From positions 195,909 to 259,908 of the forward strand of contig CBCYME010000023.1 of the NCBI GenBank assembly GCA_965183835.1: a DNA stretch of 64,000 nucleotides, in the 5' to 3' direction. Shown here piece by piece: positions 26,441-34,005 of the stretch (its first letter is position 1; each line of letters begins with the position of its first letter). The position numbers and the translations under genes were made by a program. The notes under the pieces were generated by a model, which had not been told where the DNA came from, ran no database searches, and saw nothing but the letters and a program-made list of their open reading frames with translations. Source of the stretch: OMPR01 sp965183835 (GTDB taxonomy: Bacteria; Pseudomonadota; Alphaproteobacteria; Rhodobacterales; Rhodobacteraceae).

Positions 26441-26530
26441 GGAGACGTGGCCGAGTGGTCGAAGGCGCTCCCCTGCTAAGGGAGTAGGCCCGGAAGGGTC
26501 TCGAGGGTTCGAATCCCTTCGTCTCCGCCA
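26441..26530 (+). tRNA. tRNA-Ser (anticodon GCU)
   Basis: A full class II tRNA including an encoded CCA at 26528-26530. The acceptor stem is GGAGACG with CGTCTCC, and the D-arm is GGCCGAGTGGTCGAAGGC. The anticodon GCT is at 26475-26477 inside a CTCCC...GGGAG stem. The long variable arm is CCCGGAAGGGTC, and the T-arm is GAGGGTTCGAATCCCTT. It decodes AGC/AGU. The neighbouring recombinase gene points toward its 3' end, so the gene probably serves as an integration site. Confidence 0.97.
26502..26530 (+). other. putative attL: 3' end of tRNA-Ser
   Basis: The T-arm and acceptor end of the tRNA are the usual crossover point for tyrosine recombinases, and one is encoded 85 bases away. No exact second copy of this 29-base stretch is visible in the window. 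The nearest look-alike is the degenerate tRNA end at 29569-29598. Confidence 0.45.
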
Positions 26531-26575
26531 CCATCATATTTTCCTCCGTGTTTTCAGTGGTTTATTTTGAGCGCT

Positions 26576-26600
26576 GGCGAACCTAAAAGGAAGGTTCGCC
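26576..26600. other. hairpin between tRNA-Ser and integrase
   Basis: Perfect 9-bp inverted repeat GGCGAACCT/AGGTTCGCC with a 7-base loop, between the tRNA end and the integrase stop. No U run follows. It may end the integrase transcript or be a recombinase binding site; the core TGGCGAAC recurs three times at 29498-29676. Confidence 0.5.
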
Positions 26601-26614
26601 GCATGCACCGGCCG

Positions 26615-27661
26615 CTACGGCTTTTTCTTTTTCCGAGTCATTTTTTGCATGGCCGCGTTGGCCAGCTTAGCTCGGTTTGCCTCCTCTGTGTACCTCTGGA
26701 CTTCACTAAGCGTTTTGTGACCGGTTACAGACATGATCTGATGACCTGTCGCTCCGGCTTCTGCCAAGCGGCGAGCAATTGCTTTTCGCAACCCATGTGA
26801 ACTGCATTTTGGCAACCCGGCCGCATTGCACCACTTGCGCATATCTTTACCCAACCCCTTTTCGGAACGTTGTTGGCCGTCTTTTGTTTCGAGGAATGTT
26901 TTTACCTCACTGGGAATCTTATCCAATACGGTTTGCAGATGTGGGTGAACCGGAATGCTGATCACCATGCCATTGTTTGATTGGGTCTTTTGACGAACGT
27001 ATTCCACGCGACCGTTGTTGATGCTTTGCCACCCCAGTTTGACGGCGTCGACACGGGCCGCACCGGTGTATAGCATAAGTGTCATTGCTGCGTACGGAAC
27101 GCTACCCAACCGGTAGACTGACAGATACTTCTCGATCTCTTCTTCCGTCCAAGTGTGGAACCCAACTTTCTTGACTTTCATCGGCTTGACCATCGAGGCG
27201 GGATTGAACTTGATCCACTCAATTTCCACGGCTTCATCGAGCAAAGCGATGAGCCGATGGCGCAATTTGTTGGCTGCAACCGGTGTCTCCGCCTTTTTTT
27301 CCAAGATAGCCTTTACGTGACGTCTTTGGATAGAAATCACTGGGAGGTGGCCATATTGGTCCCGCATTTCTTCCAGGATATTCCGGTAAACTTGCTTGGT
27401 GCTGTTGGCCAACGCCAAATAGTTACTGGATTGGTAGTAAAGCGCAATTAGGGCACTCAATGACTTGGTAGAAGCTGACCTGGATGATGAGGCTTTCTTT
27501 TCCCCGGCAGCTGCTGCCCGATAACGCTCTCGAAACTCCTTCGATCCGTACTCGGTGCCCAACTGAACATCTATTCCGTATTTATCACGGTACCGGAAAC
27601 GAACTTTACCATGCCTATCAGTTTGTCTTGATACTCCGGGGTACTCCTTCTTCTGTTTCAT
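26615..27661 (-). CDS. tyrosine recombinase (phage-type integrase)
   Basis: A 348-residue site-specific recombinase. The N-terminus (GVSRQTDRHGKVRFRYRDKY) is the arm-binding type often seen in alphaproteobacterial islands. The catalytic residues are visible: Arg in TGAARVDAVKLGW, His and Arg in SHGLRKAIARR, His in SVTGHKTLSEV and the Tyr nucleophile in QRYTEEAN. ATG 27661 is chosen: it lies 2 bases after the stop of the small upstream gene, and the longer frame has no ribosome site. The position beside tRNA-Ser marks the left edge of an integrated element. Confidence 0.93.
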   Translation of the reverse strand: MKQKKEYPGVSRQTDRHGKVRFRYRDKYGIDVQLGTEYGSKEFRERYRAAAAGEKKASSSRSASTKSLSALIALYYQSSNYLALANSTKQVYRNILEEMRDQYGHLPVISIQRRHVKAILEKKAETPVAANKLRHRLIALLDEAVEIEWIKFNPASMVKPMKVKKVGFHTWTEEEIEKYLSVYRLGSVPYAAMTLMLYTGAARVDAVKLGWQSINNGRVEYVRQKTQSNNGMVISIPVHPHLQTVLDKIPSEVKTFLETKDGQQRSEKGLGKDMRKWCNAAGLPKCSSHGLRKAIARRLAEAGATGHQIMSVTGHKTLSEVQRYTEEANRAKLANAAMQKMTRKKKKP

Positions 27662-27663
27662 GA

Positions 27664-27849
27664 TCAATCGAGCCCCAACGCTGCATCCCATTCATTCCGC
27701 GGATCGGCGACTTCTCGATCACCGATGAAGATTCTCAAACCGGCCTTGGGATCAAACTCGATCTTGGCGACGGAATACCCAGCATCCCGGGTCGCCTTTA
27801 GGGCTCTTGCTATCTCTGCTTGGGTAAAAATCGCTTTGCGATTGGCCAT
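27664..27849 (-). CDS. small protein upstream of integrase, possible excisionase-type partner
   Basis: A 61-residue protein beginning MANRKAIFTQAEIARALKAT, with a predicted N-terminal helical DNA-contact segment and a beta part (KIEFDPKAGLRIFIGD). AAGGAG lies 7 bases before ATG 27849. It ends 2 bases before the integrase start, so the two are co-translated. Small genes in this position are often recombination directionality factors, but no MerR-like motif proves it here. Confidence 0.7.
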   Translation of the reverse strand: MANRKAIFTQAEIARALKATRDAGYSVAKIEFDPKAGLRIFIGDREVADPRNEWDAALGLD

Positions 27850-28299
27850 ACAGCTCTCCTTGACTATGACACTCTCTACTTCCAGCAAGTCGCATGCGAC
27901 TTGTCAGAGGCTCCATGAGAGCGGATTCGCAACCCGAACCGCTGGATTGCGGAAGGGTGTCAAGAGGCCGGCGGCCTGGGTGGAGTAACTATCTCCGGAC
28001 ACAAACTTAGTGGTACACCATCTGTCTTTAAAGCCCTTCTGAGAAATTTTTCCATGTTATTCAAAATATTGGCCGAAATATAAAATCAGAAGCCCTTTGA
28101 GGGAAAAAATTCCACGATTGTGAAAGTGACAACCTTTGGTAGTTGCAGTGAAGCTCAACGCTCCAGTTGGCGTTCACAGATCCATTTCTTGACACACTCA
28201 AAAGTGTTAGCTTGGCGCCCCTCCAGGCTTCTACTGGAGGGGAGGCGCTGAACCCCAGCCGATGAAGGGGCTCAGCTGCTTTGTCAGTAGTTTCGGCGA
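27850..28299. other. 450-bp spacer with a strong hairpin
   Basis: No gene is supported. A 9-bp perfect inverted repeat, CCCCTCCAG/CTGGAGGGG, lies at 28218-28242. A smaller ACACT/AGTGT dyad lies near 28193-28206 after a TTGACA box. The left edge must hold the promoter of the small gene-integrase pair. Confidence 0.45.
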
Positions 28300-28716
28300 T
28301 CAGCCACCTCGCCTAAGAGCAAGTTTAAGCTGCCTCATCGCTGCCTGAAGATCTTGAACATGTTGGCGAATTCCTCGAAAGTCCTTCCACCTTTCAGCCA
28401 ATTGGCGAAGCAGCTCACGATCGTCTTCGAAGATCAGATGCTCCGAGGTGTCGATGCGCATGGCCAAGTCGCCATAGCCGAGTTTGAGTTCATTCAATGC
28501 GAACGTGATTTCTTCTGCCATCAGATCCAACGCGTTTTCATCGTTGATCGCCAAAGGTTCGCCGTCCTGCAGGCGCTGTAGTAGTTGTGGCAGGAGCGGG
28601 CAGAAGCTCTTCTTGGGGTGGATTCCAGCTTTTTCCCACTCTTCGGCCAACCATCGGCCTTGCTTGACGGAGGAAAGAACAGCCTTCTCGAGTTGTTCGT
28701 AGAGTTCATTTGCCAT
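28300..28716 (-). CDS. hypothetical helical protein
   Basis: A 138-residue protein starting MANELYEQLEKAVLSSVKQ, with AGGAAA before ATG 28716. It is mostly charged helix, with a Leu-rich middle (FCPLLPQLLQRLQDGE) and a C-terminal amphipathic helix (LQAAMRQLKLALRRG). There is no signal peptide or known domain. It lies in the integrase-proximal cargo, followed at 28809 by another small gene on the same strand; function unknown. Confidence 0.68.
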   Translation of the reverse strand: MANELYEQLEKAVLSSVKQGRWLAEEWEKAGIHPKKSFCPLLPQLLQRLQDGEPLAINDENALDLMAEEITFALNELKLGYGDLAMRIDTSEHLIFEDDRELLRQLAERWKDFRGIRQHVQDLQAAMRQLKLALRRGG

Positions 28717-28808
28717 GTAGAATTTCCTATGCTGTAGCACGCAAAAACGAGGCTTCACTGCCCCTCATGAAACCGAGATGTGTTGCGGCAGATCTCGGCT
28801 TTAGTGTT

Positions 28809-29183
28809 TCATGCCGACAGCAACGCAATGGGAGCATCCGCCTGAACACAAAAGCATGCGCGGAGGTGATCGGTGAATTCTTCAGTAAGAAGGCAGATGT
28901 CCTCCACGATAGGCGAGCCCGGATCGATCTCAGCGAAATATGCGGCTTCGATCCGGTCAGGCTCATGGACGTTTTCCAATGTCAGAAATTCGTAAAGGCG
29001 AGTCAGATTGCTCTCCATCCGGCGTGTCAGCTTAGGCTGGGTTTCCAGGTCGTCCATGAGAGCCTGAACGCACCGAACTCCGGGCTGCCCACCCAGCAGC
29101 GCAGACGCGTTTTGAAGGGCTTCTGACCGAAGGTAGAAAAACTCCCTGAGGTCCTTCAGGGGGTCGTGACGTAAGTCGAACAT
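28809..29183 (-). CDS. hypothetical acidic helical protein
   Basis: A 124-residue protein starting MFDLRHDPLKDLREFFYLRS, chosen because AAGGAG stands about 10 bases before ATG 29183. It is acidic and helical, with several Cys in the C-terminal half (EDICLLTEEF, RACFCVQ). No family is recognised. It is probably co-transcribed with the gene at 28300. Confidence 0.65.
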   Translation of the reverse strand: MFDLRHDPLKDLREFFYLRSEALQNASALLGGQPGVRCVQALMDDLETQPKLTRRMESNLTRLYEFLTLENVHEPDRIEAAYFAEIDPGSPIVEDICLLTEEFTDHLRACFCVQADAPIALLSA

Positions 29184-29681
29184 TTTCTGTTCTCCTTTGC
29201 AGCACCCACGCATCATGCTCGGGTTTCAAGGGCGCCTGATTTCCTCCTTGGGTTTGCGCGACTTTTCTTCGGAGAGGCTGCTGTCTCTCGGTTTTTGGAA
29301 ATGTAGGTTTGTTTTTTCTTTGTTTGGGGCTTCGCAAGAACAGCCCAAGACAAGAAAAAACGAAACCAAGACTTGATGGTATCGGTAGAAACTTTGCAAT
29401 TAGTTCTTCCATAAGGGTAACACTTACAAATGGTGATGCCGCGCTATCGACGAAAAACTTCGCGTTCGTTACGGAGCAAATTTCGAGTTTGGCGGGTTGG
29501 CGAACCTTGATCCTTAGTTAGACAGTGCACTCTTTAAGTTGCTGATAAAGTGAGACAAAAAATCAAATTGGCGGATCCGCAGGAATTCGAACCTGGCAAC
29601 GAAAACAGTAGTTTATCATGGCGAACCGTCGTCACCCGCCTCTCGTATTCGTTGGAGTAATTTTTGCTTGGCGAACTTCAG
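29184..29681. other. spacer with tRNA-like remnant and TGGCGAAC repeats
   Basis: No protein gene is supported in this 498-base gap. It contains a degraded tRNA 3' end (29569-29598, minus strand) and three direct copies of TGGCGAAC (29498, 29619 and 29669). The first part should include the promoter for the two small leftward genes. Confidence 0.5.
29569..29598 (-). pseudogene. tRNA 3'-end remnant / candidate attachment scar
   Basis: Read on the minus strand this gives CAGGTTCGAATTCCTG followed by CGGATCCGCCA: a T-loop TTCGAAT, a damaged T-stem, an acceptor-like strand and a CCA end. Aligned without gaps to the last 29 bases of the tRNA-Ser at 26441, about 20 positions agree, including the whole TTCGAAT loop and CCGCCA. 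No tRNA body precedes it. Confidence 0.5.
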
Positions 29682-29993
29682 CTAATCGGAAACAGCTGCT
29701 CCAAGAAAGAAGGTGAAGGATGGAACTACGTCGTGTTTTGGCGGATAAATTCCTTCGAGGAAAACGGATGCACCGAACTTGTCATTACCAACATCACGAA
29801 AAGTACGGAGCTTCCTGGCATGTTCCTTAGTGAACAGTCGGTCTCTTTCGGCCAACTCAAAAACCTGGATCCTCTCTTGGTTCTCGACGGCCGAAAGTAA
29901 CACATCATTGAGATCGCCAAAGAACTCATCCTCCTGGTCTTCGCCCGTAGACGCCTTACGTTTCTCGCTCACTTCCCAATTCCCGCTCTCCAT
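29682..29993 (-). CDS. hypothetical acidic protein next to the exonuclease
   Basis: A 103-residue frame starting MESGNWEVSEKRKAS, acidic in the first half (DQEDEFFGDLNDV), with no recognised domain. Its ATG lies 25 bases inside the end of the exonuclease gene on the same strand, which suggests translational coupling. There is no separate ribosome site, so the call is tentative. The opposing plus-strand frame looks less protein-like. Confidence 0.45.
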   Translation of the reverse strand: MESGNWEVSEKRKASTGEDQEDEFFGDLNDVLLSAVENQERIQVFELAERDRLFTKEHARKLRTFRDVGNDKFGASVFLEGIYPPKHDVVPSFTFFLGAAVSD

Positions 29994-30601
29994 GCATAAG
30001 CCAAATTGGCGGCATCCGCGCCAGCACGGTGCAAGGTGGGCTGGTTTTGCATGTTGCGATAGACCCGGTGAAGATGCCCAGGCGCCATGCAGCCTTCACT
30101 TGAAAACGCGGCCCATGCCGCTCCGTCAAAGTCAGATATCTCCGGACCAGGGTGGCCGAGCAGACGATTCAGCCAGCGCTGATCGAATTCCGGCGCGTCT
30201 GAAAACAATGGCCTGCCTCCAACTATTTCCAACAGCCATTTGGCCACGTCGTCCGACGGTGTTGCATCATCAAGCTCAGATCTATGAATGCCGTGCACGT
30301 TCTGACTTTCCGCGTTCCAGTCACTTTCCAGCCAATCCGGCCTTGGCTGAATGAGTTTGCTTTCAACGACAACTTTCGTTCCGTCAAGCCACGCCACCCC
30401 GACTTCAATCGGCCAGCTATCTTGGCTCAACGAGGATGCCTCAAAATCGATAAACACCGGCCCTCCTACACTAACCATCTCGCCGTTTTCATCGAGGCCA
30501 ACTCCAAGGCCAAGCGAGCGGCGTCGAGCAAAGAATAACTCTTCATTCGGGCCAGGCTCTCCCAATATTGTGGCAATATCGTTGAGTTCTTCTTTGTCCA
30601 T
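29969..30601 (-). CDS. DnaQ-like (DEDDh) 3'-5' exonuclease
   Basis: A 210-residue exonuclease-fold protein. ExoI is VFIDFEASS with D52 and E54. The ExoIII motif near the end reads HRAGADAANLA, giving H191 and D196 of a DEDDh site, and an ExoII-type Asp lies in between (HPGPEISDFDG or DAPEFDQRW). It should remove nucleotides from DNA or RNA 3' ends. ATG 30601 is chosen over GTG 30610 because GGTGAG precedes it. It is encoded divergently, 87 bases from hsdR, so it may belong functionally to the restriction locus. Confidence 0.8.
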   Translation of the reverse strand: MDKEELNDIATILGEPGPNEELFFARRRSLGLGVGLDENGEMVSVGGPVFIDFEASSLSQDSWPIEVGVAWLDGTKVVVESKLIQPRPDWLESDWNAESQNVHGIHRSELDDATPSDDVAKWLLEIVGGRPLFSDAPEFDQRWLNRLLGHPGPEISDFDGAAWAAFSSEGCMAPGHLHRVYRNMQNQPTLHRAGADAANLAYAWRAGIGK

Positions 30602-30688
30602 TGTTCTCACCGTCGAAGTTGTTCGCTCTTACCGCTCCTGAGGTTGTATGTTCGTACGGATTTGGTAGGCTGGCCAGGTATTTATGAA

Positions 30689-33154
30689 ATGGTTAGTATG
30701 AAAAAAACTTCACTTTCTGAACGGGATATATGCAGCAAGTTCATTATGCCGGCGCTCATTTCTTCCGGGTGGGACTTGAATACTCAAATTTCCGAAGAAA
30801 AAACGATCATAACGCCCGGGCGAATAATCGTGCGCGGGAAAATGGTGGCACGTGGGCAGAAGAAGCGCGCAGATTACGTGCTCTACCAAAAGCCAAATGT
30901 ACCAATTGCTGTTATTGAGGCAAAGGACAACAAACACAGCATCGGTGATGGGATGCAACAAGCCCTGACCTATGCAGACATGTTGCGTATACCCTTTGCG
31001 TTTTCATCGAACGGGGATGGTTTTCTATTCCACGACCGAACTGCTCAATCAGCACCAATGGAACAACAGATTGAGCTTGATGAGTTCCCATCCCCGGAAG
31101 AACTCGTAGAAAAATACAAGGCCTGGAAGGGGTTGTCCGACACCCAGGCCAAAACTGCGTTCCACCCCTATTTCGACGACGGGAAGACACCCCGATACTA
31201 CCAGATGAACGCGATTAACGCGTCCTTGGAAGCCATTGCGAAAGACCAGCAACGACTGCTGCTGGTCATGGCTACGGGTACTGGTAAAACACTTACTGCC
31301 TTCCAAATCATTTGGCGACTTTGGAAGTCCGGAACCAAAAAACGCGTCCTGTTCCTTGCTGATCGGAATATTTTGATTGACCAAACCATGGTCAATGACT
31401 TTCGGCCCTTCATTGGGGATATGGCCAAGCTTTCAGCGCGATCAAAAACCATCGAACGCGCGGACGGAAGTAAAGAAGAACTCACACTGGCCGTTGACAA
31501 AAAGAGACGCATTAACACGGCGTACCAAATTTACCTTGGCCTTTACCAGGCACTTACAGGCCCCAAAGAAAGCCAGAAGATCTACAAGGAACTGTCACCC
31601 GATTTTTTTGACCTCATCATCATTGACGAGTGTCACAGAGGCAGTGCATCCGAGGATTCGGCCTGGCGTGAAATACTCGAACATTTTTCCAGTGCGACCC
31701 ACATTGGTATGACCGCGACACCGAAAGAAACTGAATACGCCTCAAACATCGAATACTTCGGAGATCCAGTATACTCTTATACGCTGCGAGAAGGGATCGC
31801 TGATGGCTTTCTCGCGCCTTACAAAGTCATCAAATCTCACATCGACAGGGATGTGGAAGGGTACAGGCCGGAAGACGGCCAACTTGATCGTGATGGTGTT
31901 GAAGTCGAGGATAGGATCTACAATACAAAAGATTTTGACAGGGTTCTTGTCCTTGATGATCGCACCAAGCTGGTCGCAAAACGAGTCACACAGTTTTTGA
32001 AAGAAAGCGGAGACAGGATGCAGAAAACGATTGTTTTCTGCGTTGACGAAGAACATGCGGCCCGAATGCGGCAGGCTCTTGTCAATGAGAACCAGGATCT
32101 TGTTGCCAAAAACTCGAGATATGTCATGCGGATTACCGGCAGTGACAAAGAAGGCATCAATCAGCTTGCGAACTTCATCGATCCTGAGGCGCCCTATCCG
32201 GTCGTGGTCACTACATCACGCTTGCTAAGTACAGGCGTTGATGCTCAAACATGTCGTTTGATCGTGCTTGATCGGCAAATAGGGTCGATGACGGAATTCA
32301 AGCAGATTGTCGGTCGTGGAACACGAGTCCATGCTGACACTGGTAAATACTATTTCACACTAATGGATTTCCGCGGCGCCACCAACCACTTTGCTGACCC
32401 GGAATTCGATGGGGATCCAGTTCAAATCTACAAGCCCTCTGGCGACGCTCCTATGGTCCCGCCAGACGACGCGGATACACCTCTGCCCGGGGAAAACGAA
32501 GACGGAGATGCTCAGGATGGACCAGGCATCGAAATACTAATTGATGATGGCGCGACCAATGCAGATGAAAACTCAGACGAAGGTCCAAAACGGAAAATCT
32601 ATGTTGATGGCGTTGGAGCGACAATTCTAAAAGAACGGGTTGAATACCTTGATGCGGAGGGAAAACTCATCACAGAGAGCTTGCGTGACTTTACTCGCAA
32701 GCACCTCATGCGCCGCTATGCATCGATGGACGATTTTCTGCGGCGTTGGAATTCGGAAGACCGCAAAAAGGCAATCATCGAGGAACTTGCGGAAGAAGGT
32801 CTGGATTTAAACCTGATTGGGGATGAGTTGGGGGAGAATCTCGATCCATTTGATCTCGTTTGTCATGTTGCTTTTGGTGCTAAACCTCTCACCAGAAAAG
32901 AGCGGGCAGACAGAGTTAAAAAGAAGGACGTTTTCAATCGGTACGGTGAACAAGCGCGTGCTGTATTGGACGCGCTGCTCGAGAAGTATGCCGACGAGGG
33001 CGTTTTTGACCTTGATGACACCAAGATCCTGCAGATCACCCCGTTCTCAAACATGGGGACACCGATTGAACTCATGAAGGTTTTTGGCAAGAAGCCTGAC
33101 TATCTGCGAGCAGTTCAAGACTTGCAAAACGCTCTATACGATGTAACCGCCTGA
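30689..33154 (+). CDS. hsdR: type I restriction endonuclease R subunit
   Basis: The motor and nuclease subunit of a type I restriction enzyme (about 821 residues). The N-terminal PD-(D/E)xK nuclease is at about residues 60-80 (ADYVLYQKP, then VIEAKDNK). Walker A is ATGTGKT near 195-201. The DEAD-box motif reads IIIDECHRG, with SAT-like GMTATPKETE after it. Motif VI is GRGTRVH. The acidic insert near residues 590-635 (PDDADTPLPGENEDGDAQDG) is probably a linker. The start is uncertain: ATG 30689 or ATG 30698 are the best, as TTG 30644 has no ribosome site. The stop overlaps the next ATG as TGATG. Confidence 0.94.
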   Translation: MVSMKKTSLSERDICSKFIMPALISSGWDLNTQISEEKTIITPGRIIVRGKMVARGQKKRADYVLYQKPNVPIAVIEAKDNKHSIGDGMQQALTYADMLRIPFAFSSNGDGFLFHDRTAQSAPMEQQIELDEFPSPEELVEKYKAWKGLSDTQAKTAFHPYFDDGKTPRYYQMNAINASLEAIAKDQQRLLLVMATGTGKTLTAFQIIWRLWKSGTKKRVLFLADRNILIDQTMVNDFRPFIGDMAKLSARSKTIERADGSKEELTLAVDKKRRINTAYQIYLGLYQALTGPKESQKIYKELSPDFFDLIIIDECHRGSASEDSAWREILEHFSSATHIGMTATPKETEYASNIEYFGDPVYSYTLREGIADGFLAPYKVIKSHIDRDVEGYRPEDGQLDRDGVEVEDRIYNTKDFDRVLVLDDRTKLVAKRVTQFLKESGDRMQKTIVFCVDEEHAARMRQALVNENQDLVAKNSRYVMRITGSDKEGINQLANFIDPEAPYPVVVTTSRLLSTGVDAQTCRLIVLDRQIGSMTEFKQIVGRGTRVHADTGKYYFTLMDFRGATNHFADPEFDGDPVQIYKPSGDAPMVPPDDADTPLPGENEDGDAQDGPGIEILIDDGATNADENSDEGPKRKIYVDGVGATILKERVEYLDAEGKLITESLRDFTRKHLMRRYASMDDFLRRWNSEDRKKAIIEELAEEGLDLNLIGDELGENLDPFDLVCHVAFGAKPLTRKERADRVKKKDVFNRYGEQARAVLDALLEKYADEGVFDLDDTKILQITPFSNMGTPIELMKVFGKKPDYLRAVQDLQNALYDVTA

Positions 33155-34002
33155 TGAAGACTATTGGAAGCTCGGAACTGTTTCAAATTCCAAAGGATGG
33201 TAGCGTACCTGTCTCGCGGACATGCAAAGAAATTAGAAAGTCGGAGGCAGTCCAGGTAAAAAACTATTTGGATCTCGCCGACAAAATCGCTGAGGTTCAA
33301 TATCTCAACCCCGAATACGTGTTGGTTTTTCGAGGCCAATCCAAGGACTACAAAGATAGATATGGCGCATCATCTATCCCGCCGGGCATTTTTCGGGGCG
33401 AGGATTTACAAGCCAGAAGTCACATTTTGGCTCCGCGATTTGATAGGCTCCGGAGAGCTGAACAGGCACTGATTGAGCACTGGCAGCTGGCTCCGATTGA
33501 CGGCAACATCAAAATCAAAAAGTACAGAATACTGCGTTGGTCTATTTTGCAGCACTACGAGATCTGCGAAACCCCTTTGCTTGATGTCACTTACTCTCTG
33601 CGTGTTGCCGCGTCCTTTGCTTCCTTAAGTAGCGGAAAACACGGGTTCGTTTTTGCTTTGGGGGTACCACACATATCTGGAACGATAACGACAGATATGG
33701 AAGCCGGCCTCCAGACAGTACGCCTTGCAAGTGTATGCCCTCCCCAAGCCCGTCGACCTCATATTCAAGAGGGGTACTTATTGGGAGAATACCCCGACAT
33801 CAGCGTTTTCGCTGAGAAGCAAAACTACTCTTCCTTCGAAGTCGACTTCGGACGCAGGCTGCTCGCCAAGTTCCAGTTCGACAAGGAGACATTTTGGAGC
33901 CGCAATACGTTTCCAAAGATTTCTCGGAAGGCGCTCTACCCAGATGGGGCAGATCCCTTTATGGATGTGGCCAATCAAATCAAATCCGAGTTGGATGGAT
34001 AA
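33154..34002 (+). CDS. FRG-domain protein inside the RM operon
   Basis: A 282-residue protein with an FRG domain, named for its F-R-G motif: VLVFRGQSKDY at about 57-66. The second half of the signature is also there: LQHYEICETPLLDVTYSLRVAASF. FRG proteins occur in phage-defence and mobile loci; their activity is not established. It begins within the hsdR stop (TGATG) and ends 3 bases before hsdM, so it must be made with the restriction enzyme. It could be a regulator, an effector or an inhibitor of the complex. The family assignment is firm; the role is inference. Confidence 0.85.
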   Translation: MKTIGSSELFQIPKDGSVPVSRTCKEIRKSEAVQVKNYLDLADKIAEVQYLNPEYVLVFRGQSKDYKDRYGASSIPPGIFRGEDLQARSHILAPRFDRLRRAEQALIEHWQLAPIDGNIKIKKYRILRWSILQHYEICETPLLDVTYSLRVAASFASLSSGKHGFVFALGVPHISGTITTDMEAGLQTVRLASVCPPQARRPHIQEGYLLGEYPDISVFAEKQNYSSFEVDFGRRLLAKFQFDKETFWSRNTFPKISRKALYPDGADPFMDVANQIKSELDG

Positions 34003-34005
34003 TCT

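Noticed and set aside
28218..28242. Hairpin CCCCTCCAG/CTGGAGGGG as a terminator
   Set aside because: No T run follows on either strand; it is kept only as a structural note in the spacer.
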